From Marinobacter sp. THAF197a (GTDB taxonomy: Bacteria; Pseudomonadota; Gammaproteobacteria; Pseudomonadales; Oleiphilaceae), in assembly GCF_009363275.1 (NCBI RefSeq), contig NZ_CP045324.1, forward strand, positions 1,612,001 to 1,676,000: 64,000 nt of DNA, given 5' to 3'. A model generated the notes under the pieces. The model had not been told where the DNA came from. It saw nothing but the letters and a program-made list of their open reading frames with translations, and did no database searches. Positions 15,816-22,568 of the stretch are shown here, piece after piece. Position 1 is the stretch's first letter. The number at the start of each line of letters is the position of its first letter. The position numbers were made by a program, and so were the translations under genes.

Positions 15816-17063
15816 ATGAGTAAACGACGGGTTGTTGTCACGGGCATGGGAATGCTTTCTCCGGTGGGGAATGATGTACAGTCGTCATGGGCGGCCATCC
15901 GGGCAGGGCGCAGCGGTATCGGGCTGATTGATCGGTTTGATGCATCTGACTACGGCACCCGGATTGGAGGGGCAATAAAGGATCTTGATATTGAACCCTA
16001 TCTGTCCAGCAAGGAAGCGCGCAAACTGGATGCCTTTATCCACTACGGACTCATTGCTGCCCAGCAGGCGGTGGACGACAGTGGCCTGGAGCAGTTTGGC
16101 GATCTCGACAAGGAACGGGTTGGTATTGCTATCGGATCCGGCATCGGTGGCCTGGAGTACATCGAGAAGAACGTGATCCAGATGGAGAAATCCGGCCCCC
16201 GTAAGGTGTCTCCGTTTTTTGTGCCCGCCTCGGTTATCAACATGATCTCTGGCAATGCTGCCATTCGCTTTGGGTACAAGGGGCCGAATATTGCCATTGT
16301 CACCGCCTGCACCACAGGTACCCATAATATTGGCTACGCTGCCCGAACCATCGCCTATGGCGATGCGGATGTCATGCTGGCTGGTGGCTCGGAAATGGCG
16401 ACAACCCGCTCTGGCGTGGCGGCCTTTTCGTCGGCCCGTGCTTTATCGACCCGTAACGATGAGCCGGAAAAAGCCAGCCGTCCCTGGGATAAAGGCCGTG
16501 ATGGTTTCGTATTGAGTGACGGTGCCGGGGTGGTCGTGCTGGAAGAGCTGGAGCATGCTCGGGCTCGCGGAGCCACCATCTATGGCGAGGTGATCGGTTT
16601 TGGCATGAGCGATGATGCTCATCACATCACGGCGCCACCCGCCAGTGGCGAGGGTGCCGGCCGGTCCATGGTCAACGCTATCCGTGACGCGGGTCTGCAA
16701 CCTGAGCAGGTTGACTACATCAATGCCCACGGCACCTCCACCCAGGTCGGGGATGTAGCGGAAGTGGCTGCGGTCAAGGCGGTGTTTGGTGCGCACGCAC
16801 ACAAGCTTGCTATGAGCAGCACCAAGTCCATGACCGGCCATTTGCTGGGGGCCGCTGGCGCTGTCGAAGCGATTTTCTCGATACTGGCCGTGCGCGACGG
16901 GGTTTTGCCGCCGACCATCAATCTGGACGAGCCAGACGAGGGCTGTGATCTGGACTTGGTGCCGCACAAGAGCCGAGAGGCGGACGTCCGGATTGCTTTG
17001 TCGAATTCGTTCGGTTTTGGCGGCACCAACGGTACGCTGATTGTAAGTCGTTACGAAGACTGA
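15816..17063 (+). CDS. fabF: 3-oxoacyl-ACP synthase II FabF
   Basis: A 415-residue condensing enzyme that elongates acyl-ACP with malonyl-ACP. It has the Cys-His-His triad: Cys165 in VTACTTGTHN, His305 in NAHGTSTQ and His342 in TGHLLGAAG. The FGFGGTNGTL glycine-rich ending is present. ATG 15816 (MSKRRVVVTG) matches the family beginning; a longer frame from 15756 adds 20 unrelated residues that overlap the terminator region. AGGG precedes the ATG. It is followed 7 bp later by pabC, the usual neighbour. Confidence 0.97.
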   Translation: MSKRRVVVTGMGMLSPVGNDVQSSWAAIRAGRSGIGLIDRFDASDYGTRIGGAIKDLDIEPYLSSKEARKLDAFIHYGLIAAQQAVDDSGLEQFGDLDKERVGIAIGSGIGGLEYIEKNVIQMEKSGPRKVSPFFVPASVINMISGNAAIRFGYKGPNIAIVTACTTGTHNIGYAARTIAYGDADVMLAGGSEMATTRSGVAAFSSARALSTRNDEPEKASRPWDKGRDGFVLSDGAGVVVLEELEHARARGATIYGEVIGFGMSDDAHHITAPPASGEGAGRSMVNAIRDAGLQPEQVDYINAHGTSTQVGDVAEVAAVKAVFGAHAHKLAMSSTKSMTGHLLGAAGAVEAIFSILAVRDGVLPPTINLDEPDEGCDLDLVPHKSREADVRIALSNSFGFGGTNGTLIVSRYED

Positions 17064-17070
17064 CCCTACC

Positions 17071-17889
17071 GTGTTTGATCTGTATTGGGCCGAAGACGGT
17101 GGTGTTCCACCGGGAGACCGGGGCCTTGCCTATGGCGATGGTCTGTTCGAGACCATTGCCATCATGGGCGGTAGGGCCAGCCTGTTGGGTTATCATCTTG
17201 ACCGGTTGGTCCGGGATGCCGGCCGGCTTGCCATCCCGGTGGCGCGCCCGGAACTTGAAGCAGCCTGCACCCGCGCTCTGGAACGGTATTCCGGCCTGTA
17301 TCCGTCCTTGAACTGGGTGCTCAAACTGACCCTGACCCGTGGTTCGGGTGGGCGGGGCTACCGCCCGGAGCCACGCATGAAGCCGTCTCTCATTGTGTCC
17401 CATTCCGCTTTCCCCAATGTTCCCGGGCCGGAAGGTGTGGTGGCCGATTTCTCCCGTGTTCCGCTGACAGTGAACCCGCTTCTGGCCGGGATCAAGTCGT
17501 TGAACCGACTTGAGCAGGTGATGGCGGCCAGGGAGCTTCAAGGGGATGTCTTTGAAGTGCTGATGAGCAATCGTGATGGCCATGTGGTGGAAGGCACCCG
17601 GACCAATCTGTTCATGCTGTTTGAAGACGTATGGCTGACACCGCCTGCCTCAACCCTGGCGGTTGCCGGTGTGATGCGTCGTTACGTGCTTGACCGGCTG
17701 AGAATTGCCGGCCACGAATTCCGGGAGATGCCGCTGACGCTCGATACACTGTTGGGTGGCAGCTGTCAGGGGCTTTGGCTCAGCAACAGTGTTGTCGGGG
17801 TGGTGCCGGTTCGCAATCTGGCCGGGCACGATTTGCCTGTTGACCAGCGACTTGCGACAATCGTTGGTTCACCGGCAAGACTGGATTGA
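17071..17889 (+). CDS. pabC: aminodeoxychorismate lyase PabC
   Basis: A 272-residue PLP enzyme of fold type IV that releases pyruvate from 4-amino-4-deoxychorismate, yielding p-aminobenzoate for folate. Visible are DRGLAYGDGLFET near residues 16-28, the PLP lysine in AGIKSLNRLEQ (Lys142), and EGTRTNLF. Translation starts with GTG. Its stop overlaps the start region of mltG. Location between fabF and mltG is the standard arrangement in gammaproteobacteria. A D-amino-acid or branched-chain aminotransferase is the alternative for the fold, but context favours PabC. Confidence 0.92.
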   Translation: MFDLYWAEDGGVPPGDRGLAYGDGLFETIAIMGGRASLLGYHLDRLVRDAGRLAIPVARPELEAACTRALERYSGLYPSLNWVLKLTLTRGSGGRGYRPEPRMKPSLIVSHSAFPNVPGPEGVVADFSRVPLTVNPLLAGIKSLNRLEQVMAARELQGDVFEVLMSNRDGHVVEGTRTNLFMLFEDVWLTPPASTLAVAGVMRRYVLDRLRIAGHEFREMPLTLDTLLGGSCQGLWLSNSVVGVVPVRNLAGHDLPVDQRLATIVGSPARLD

Positions 17890-18956
17890 TTCGCGTGTTC
17901 AAGAAGTTACTGATCGTTGTTGTTGCTGTATTCGTGCTCGCTGCTGCCGGCGGTGGCTTGTGGGCCTGGCAGGGTTTGCAAACCCTGAAGCAACCCGTCG
18001 CACTGGGCGAGCCGGTGCTGTTTAACGTGCCGGCAGGCACAGGGTTCAGCCGGGTGGCACGGCAGCTGGAGAATGAAGGCTATGTGTCGGATGCGCTCTG
18101 GCTCAGGCTCTATGGCCGCCTCTATCCGGACCAGACCAGGATCAAGGCGGGTGACTATGAATTCTTGCCCGGCATGACACCGGTTGCCATGGTAGACGCC
18201 ATGGTCGAAGGTAAGGTAAAGCTTTGGTCGGTCCAGTTTATCGAAGGCTGGACGTTCCGCGACATGCGTGCTGCGCTGGCGCGTTCTGAGCGGCTCAAAA
18301 AGGTCACCAGTGACTGGACTGATGAACAGGTCATGGCGGCGGTTGGCGCGGAAGATCAGCATCCTGAAGGCTGGTTTTTTCCGGATACCTACATGTTCAG
18401 CTCCAGTGAGTCTGACCTGGATATTCTCAAGCGTGCCCACAATCGTATGGTGAGCGTGCTTGAGGAAGAATGGCAGAGCCGGGCCGAAGGTTTGCCCTAC
18501 GATACCCCTTATGAAGCCTTGATCATGGCTTCTATTGTTGAGCGGGAAACTGGTGTGCCCTGGGAGCGTGGGGAAGTGGCGGGCGTGTTTGTGCGGCGAC
18601 TGCAAAAAGGAATGCGGCTGCAGACCGATCCCACCGTTATCTACGGCATGGGGGACCAGTACCAGGGGCGTATTCGCCGCAGCGACCTTCAGACCTACAC
18701 CCCCTATAACACTTACCGAATCAACGGTCTTCCGCCCACACCGATTGCGCTGCCCGGGCGGGACTCTGTGCACGCCGCTTTGCATCCGGAGGACGGCGAT
18801 ACCCTCTACTTTGTTGCCCGTGGTGATGGTAGCCACAAGTTCTCCCGAACCCTGGCGGAGCACCAGAAGGCGGTCAGGGAGTATCAGTTGAATCGCCGTG
18901 AGGGCTACCGCTCGTTTCCGGCACCGGGAACTTTGAACAACAGCCGGGAAGAATGA
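17886..18956 (+). CDS. mltG: endolytic murein transglycosylase MltG
   Basis: A 356-residue inner-membrane protein that cuts nascent glycan strands and may set their length. It has a short cytoplasmic start, one membrane helix at about 8-28 (LLIVVVAVFVLAAAGGGLWAW), a LysM-like region, then the YceG domain. The catalytic glutamate is Glu219 in ASIVERETG; TDPTVIYG and the NTYRINGLPPTPI segment are typical. The start is either TTG 17886, overlapping the pabC stop, or GTG 17895; neither has a convincing ribosome-binding site. The 3' end overlaps tmk by 4 bp. Confidence 0.94.
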   Translation: MIRVFKKLLIVVVAVFVLAAAGGGLWAWQGLQTLKQPVALGEPVLFNVPAGTGFSRVARQLENEGYVSDALWLRLYGRLYPDQTRIKAGDYEFLPGMTPVAMVDAMVEGKVKLWSVQFIEGWTFRDMRAALARSERLKKVTSDWTDEQVMAAVGAEDQHPEGWFFPDTYMFSSSESDLDILKRAHNRMVSVLEEEWQSRAEGLPYDTPYEALIMASIVERETGVPWERGEVAGVFVRRLQKGMRLQTDPTVIYGMGDQYQGRIRRSDLQTYTPYNTYRINGLPPTPIALPGRDSVHAALHPEDGDTLYFVARGDGSHKFSRTLAEHQKAVREYQLNRREGYRSFPAPGTLNNSREE

Positions 18957-19597
18957 TGCACAACAGAGGCCGTTTTATTACCTTCGAAGGCACCGAGGGC
19001 GTTGGCAAATCCACACAGCTGGAAAACGCTGCGAACTCCCTCAAGGACCTTGGCATCGATTTTATCGTTACCCGAGAGCCCGGTGGCACGCCTATGGCGG
19101 AAAACATCCGGGAGTTGTTGTTGTCGCCCCGGGAGGAGCCGGTTCATGAAACCACAGAATTGCTGTTGATGTTCGCAGCGAGGGCCCAGCACCTGCATAA
19201 CCGGATTCTTCCGGCCCTCGACAAGGGGCAGTGGGTACTGTGCGACCGCTTCACCGATGCCACCTTTGCCTATCAGGGCGGCGGCCGGGGTGTGCCCGCC
19301 GAGCGTATCGCGTTGCTGGAAACCCTGGTTCAGGGTGAGGTACGGCCAGACCACGTCATCCTGCTGGATGCGCCCGTGGAAACCGGTATGGCCCGGGCGA
19401 AAAAGCGGGGAGAGCTCGACCGATTTGAACAGGAAACCCTGGCCTTTTTCCAGCGCATTCGCGATACCTACCTGGCGCGGGCTACGGCGATGCCTGGCAA
19501 CTACCATGTGGTCAATGCAGCATTGCCGCTGGAGCAGGTATCGGCCAGTGTGTCGGCGTTGTTGGCTGCCCTGGTTAAAATGGCGGAATCCGCCTGA
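18953..19597 (+). CDS. tmk: thymidylate kinase
   Basis: A 214-residue dTMP kinase. It shows the P-loop EGTEGVGKST (residues 12-21), the REPGGTP motif, CDRFTDATFAYQGGGRG and a LID region after LLDAP. It phosphorylates dTMP to dTDP in the cytoplasm. ATG 18953 overlaps the mltG stop (ATGA), and a second ATG follows one codon later. In related genomes tmk is normally followed by holB and often pilZ and tatD. Here the operon stops and an AraC-type regulator follows after 98 bp. Confidence 0.96.
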   Translation: MMHNRGRFITFEGTEGVGKSTQLENAANSLKDLGIDFIVTREPGGTPMAENIRELLLSPREEPVHETTELLLMFAARAQHLHNRILPALDKGQWVLCDRFTDATFAYQGGGRGVPAERIALLETLVQGEVRPDHVILLDAPVETGMARAKKRGELDRFEQETLAFFQRIRDTYLARATAMPGNYHVVNAALPLEQVSASVSALLAALVKMAESA

Positions 19598-19695
19598 TTA
19601 ACCGGAGTACGGCCATAGTTGCGTCGATTTCGTGCACTTTTTGTAATGTTCTGCTTTAATTGATGTACATTCTCAGTTAACGGCCGGCAGCATTA

Positions 19696-20475
19696 ATGCT
19701 CAACGCGAAACTTCTCAAGCTTCCCATCGCCGCTCACCAGCATCGGCACGAACACCACCAGATTGTGATCGGGGTGAGGGGAGAGGCTGAGTTGAGCGTC
19801 AGTGGCACCGGGGCTCACCTGGATACCTGGAAGGCCTGTGTTGTACCCACTGAGGCAAGTCACGACTACTGTGGCGACGACCAGAACCACGTTCTGGTGA
19901 TCAATCTTGACCCACTGACCCCCGCGATCAATACCCCTGCCCATGCTGATTACGAACGGATGATGCGGTTTTTCGAGAAGCCGCGCACCCTGCAGATGGA
20001 CAGCCGGTTACAGGGGCTGGTCCAGTTTACCGCCGGTGAATTTGACCGCGCGCCAGACAACCTCACCCTGCAGCAGCATCTGGCTTCGAGTATTCTTTAC
20101 TGCATGGCGGACCGCATTGTGGACCGTCAGGTCCAGTCTTCCAGCCGGGCAAGCATCAGCCCAGAGGTGATCCGACGTTATATCCTGGCCAACCTGCATC
20201 GAAAAATTACTGTCGAGGAAATGGCCAGTGAGGCGTGCCTCAGTGTCAGTCGATTCCATGAGGTTTTTCGGGAGGTGGCGGGCATAACCCCTCATCAGTT
20301 TCTGCTGCAGACCCGCCTTGAGCAGGCCGCTCACCTGCTCGCATCATCGTCTCTCTCGGTGTCGGAAATAAGCTACCGAACCGGGTTCTCCTCCCAGAGT
20401 GCCTTGACCAATGCGTTGCGCAAATACAAGGGCACAACACCCTCCAGATTGCAGATTAATGAAAGTGTTGCCTGA
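19696..20475 (+). CDS. AraC-family transcriptional regulator, possibly of proline transport
   Basis: A 259-residue regulator. The N-terminal half looks like a cupin effector domain (HQHRHEHHQIVIGVRGEAEL near residues 14-33). The C-terminal 100 residues are a double helix-turn-helix: VEEMASEACLSVSRFHEVFRE and VSEISYRTGFSSQSALTNALRKYKG. It lies 301 bp upstream of putP on the same strand. In Pseudomonas the AraC-type PruR controls proline use, and I infer a similar role from the neighbour. A set of GTAG-type direct repeats in the gap to putP is a plausible binding site. There is no clear ribosome-binding site. Confidence 0.85.
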   Translation: MLNAKLLKLPIAAHQHRHEHHQIVIGVRGEAELSVSGTGAHLDTWKACVVPTEASHDYCGDDQNHVLVINLDPLTPAINTPAHADYERMMRFFEKPRTLQMDSRLQGLVQFTAGEFDRAPDNLTLQQHLASSILYCMADRIVDRQVQSSSRASISPEVIRRYILANLHRKITVEEMASEACLSVSRFHEVFREVAGITPHQFLLQTRLEQAAHLLASSSLSVSEISYRTGFSSQSALTNALRKYKGTTPSRLQINESVA

Positions 20476-20492
20476 ACTGGGCGGTAAATTCG

Positions 20493-20554
20493 GTAGTCCC
20501 GTAGGATTATGCAAAAGAATCGTAGGATTTTGTAAGCCGTAGGTCCGTAGTAAT
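20493..20554 (+). promoter_or_regulatory. direct-repeat operator region upstream of putP
   Basis: The octamer GTAGGATT occurs at 20501-20508 and 20522-20529, exactly 21 bp (two helical turns) apart. Related GTAG elements lie at 20493, 20539 and 20547. Two of them form matching 16-bp units (GTAGTCCCGTAGGATT and GTAGGTCCGTAGTAAT). A TTGTAA / TAATAC pair at 20530-20556 could be the promoter they control. Paired direct repeats are the usual form of AraC-family sites. The rest of the 301 bp gap holds a further -10-like TATAGT at 20626-20631 and no gene. Confidence 0.5.
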
Positions 20555-20776
20555 ACTAACTTAATGCATCTGTAGAATCGCACTTTTTGCTCGGCAATCC
20601 TGGTCGTAAAGGTGTGAATAATAACTATAGTGAAGGAGTGGCTGTGCGGGGGCTTGCCTCGCTCCAATTCGGATGGATTTTGGGTAAACAAGAACAACGG
20701 CCAGTCAACCAACAGTGATGTGGTACCTGTGCCTTAAGAGCGGACTCAGTCCGACTCAATAAACCGGAGGAGCCTT

Positions 20777-22267
20777 ATGGCTATTGGCGTTTGGATCAGT
20801 CTATTTGCGTATTTTGCGATTATGATCGGCATTGGCGTTTACGCCATGCGGAAAGCCTCGGCGACAGCTGAAGATTATATGTTGGGTGGACGTGGGCTCA
20901 GCCCAAAAGTAGCGGCTTTGTCGGCCGGTGCTTCCGACATGAGTGGCTGGCTGCTTCTGGGCTTGCCCGGGGCGTTGTTTGTTACCGGCCTGGCGGACGC
21001 CTGGATCGGTATCGGCCTGTTTGTGGGTGCGTTTATCAACTGGGTGATTGTTGCACCCAGGTTGCGTGAACAAACCGTTCACTACGGTAACGCCCTGACT
21101 ATTCCGGCCTTCCTGGCCAACCGTTTTCCGACCAAGGCGCTGCCGCTACGCACGGTATCGGCGATTGTTATCGTTGTATTCTTTGCGGTCTACACGGCAT
21201 CTGGTCTGGTTGCAGGCGGCAAGCTGTTTGAAAGTGCTTTTTCCGGCATCTTCAACTTCGGCGGTTTGAGCGACTATGGCGTAGGTATCGTGATCACCCT
21301 CGGTGTCGTTCTGGCGTACACCGTGGTTGGTGGTTTCCTCGCGGTGAGCATGACCGACTTTGTACAGGGCTGCATCATGATGCTGGCTCTGGTGTTGATG
21401 CCTGCAGTGGTATTGTTCGGTGAAGGCGGCGGCGGTTTCGCTCAGGCGTCTCAAACCCTGAACAGCGTTGATCCGACGTTGCTATCGTGGACCGAAGGAT
21501 TGACACTGATTGGCTGGCTCTCAGCGGTAGCCTGGGGTCTGGGTTACTTCGGCCAGCCGCACATCATTGTGCGTTTCATGGCAATCCGTACCGTGCACGA
21601 AGTGTCTGTGGCCCGTAACATCGGCATGTCCTGGATGGCCATCTCACTGATTGGCGCTATCTCCCTGGGCGTTTTCGGTCGCGCTTACGCTATCCGGAAC
21701 GGTATGGACGTGGCTGACCCGGAAACCATTTTCATCATCCTGGCGGACCTGCTGTTCCACCCGTTGATCACCGGTTTCCTGTATGCGGCTCTGCTGGCAG
21801 CGGTTATGAGTACCATCTCCAGTCAGCTGTTGGTGGCTTCCTCATCCCTGACCGAGGATTTCTACCGCCTGTTCCTGCGTAAAGAGGCTTCCGACAAGGA
21901 GTGTGTGAACATCGGCCGTGCCTGTGTTGTTGCGGTGGGTCTGGTTGCAGCGCTCATTGCTTCTGATCCCAACTCTCAGGTTCTGGCGTTGGTCAGTAAC
22001 GCCTGGGCAGGCTTTGGTGCCGCCTTCGGCCCGCTGATCATTCTCGGCCTGACCTGGTCACGTACCAACGGGGCCGGTGCACTTGCTGGTCTGATCGTGG
22101 GTGCTGTCACGGTAATGGCGTGGATTGCTCTGGGCTGGAACGGCAGCTTCATGGGTGGCCCGGGCGTCTATGAAATCATCCCAGGCTTCATCGCTGCGTT
22201 CATCGCTATCGTAGTAGTCACCCTGGCTACCAGCGATGCTGGAGAGTACCAGCATATCGAGCGGTAA
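20777..22267 (+). CDS. putP: sodium/proline symporter PutP
   Basis: A 496-residue member of the solute:sodium symporter family with about 13 hydrophobic helices. The N-terminal SATAEDYMLGGRGLSP and AGASDMSGWLLLGLPGA segments are the PutP signature; the latter includes the serine/aspartate positions used for sodium binding. The conserved GQPHIIVRFMA and STISSQLLVASSSLTEDFYR stretches are also present. It imports proline as nutrient or compatible solute, fitting a marine lifestyle. It has a strong GGAGGAG ribosome-binding site. putA is not adjacent. A good terminator follows. Confidence 0.95.
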   Translation: MAIGVWISLFAYFAIMIGIGVYAMRKASATAEDYMLGGRGLSPKVAALSAGASDMSGWLLLGLPGALFVTGLADAWIGIGLFVGAFINWVIVAPRLREQTVHYGNALTIPAFLANRFPTKALPLRTVSAIVIVVFFAVYTASGLVAGGKLFESAFSGIFNFGGLSDYGVGIVITLGVVLAYTVVGGFLAVSMTDFVQGCIMMLALVLMPAVVLFGEGGGGFAQASQTLNSVDPTLLSWTEGLTLIGWLSAVAWGLGYFGQPHIIVRFMAIRTVHEVSVARNIGMSWMAISLIGAISLGVFGRAYAIRNGMDVADPETIFIILADLLFHPLITGFLYAALLAAVMSTISSQLLVASSSLTEDFYRLFLRKEASDKECVNIGRACVVAVGLVAALIASDPNSQVLALVSNAWAGFGAAFGPLIILGLTWSRTNGAGALAGLIVGAVTVMAWIALGWNGSFMGGPGVYEIIPGFIAAFIAIVVVTLATSDAGEYQHIER

Positions 22268-22300
22268 CAGCAGTCACTGATACTATTCAGTGATCTGATA

Positions 22301-22328
22301 AGGGCTCCCTGCGGGGAGCCCTTTTTTT
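22301..22328 (+). terminator. intrinsic terminator after putP
   Basis: AGGGCTCCC and GGGAGCCCT form a 9-bp stem around a short loop, followed by T7. Confidence 0.93.
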
Positions 22329-22367
22329 GTACCTGAAAACTGCACATGGTTCAGCGCTGGCGGCGGG

Positions 22368-22445
22368 GTGGGGGAGTCTTTTCTGCAGGGAAAAAGATGT
22401 CTGAGCGAAGCGAGTTGTTTTTCCCGGAAGAAAAGACTCCCCCAC
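22368..22445. repeat. 78-bp long imperfect palindrome between putP and acnB
   Basis: The arms are GTGGGGGAGTCTTTTCT (22368-22384) and its exact complement (22429-22445). A 3x3 mismatch follows on each side, then GGGAAAAA (22388-22395) pairs with TTTTTCCC (22418-22425) around a 22-base loop containing GAGCGAAGCGAG. It has no coding potential. It looks like a dispersed intergenic or MITE-like element, and it occupies most of the 301 bp putP-acnB gap together with the two terminators. Confidence 0.75.
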
Positions 22446-22506
22446 CTCGGGGCCAGCTCACTCCGAAACCTGAACCCCAGAGGCAGCCAATTCCAAACTA
22501 GAGACA

Positions 22507-22540
22507 TAAAAAAACGCCAGCCCGAAGGCTGGCGTTTTCA
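22507..22540 (-). terminator. intrinsic terminator after acnB
   Basis: AACGCCAGCC and GGCTGGCGTT pair around a CGAA tetraloop. Read on the minus strand the stem is followed by a T-run (the A7 at 22508-22514). It is also usable from the plus strand through TTTT. Confidence 0.92.
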
Positions 22541-22568
22541 GATCAGAGGTAAGCTACCTCAGAAGGTC

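Noticed and set aside
22283..22507. Open frames in the putP-acnB gap
   Set aside because: They arise from the long palindrome, which reads open on both strands; no ribosome-binding site or family resemblance.
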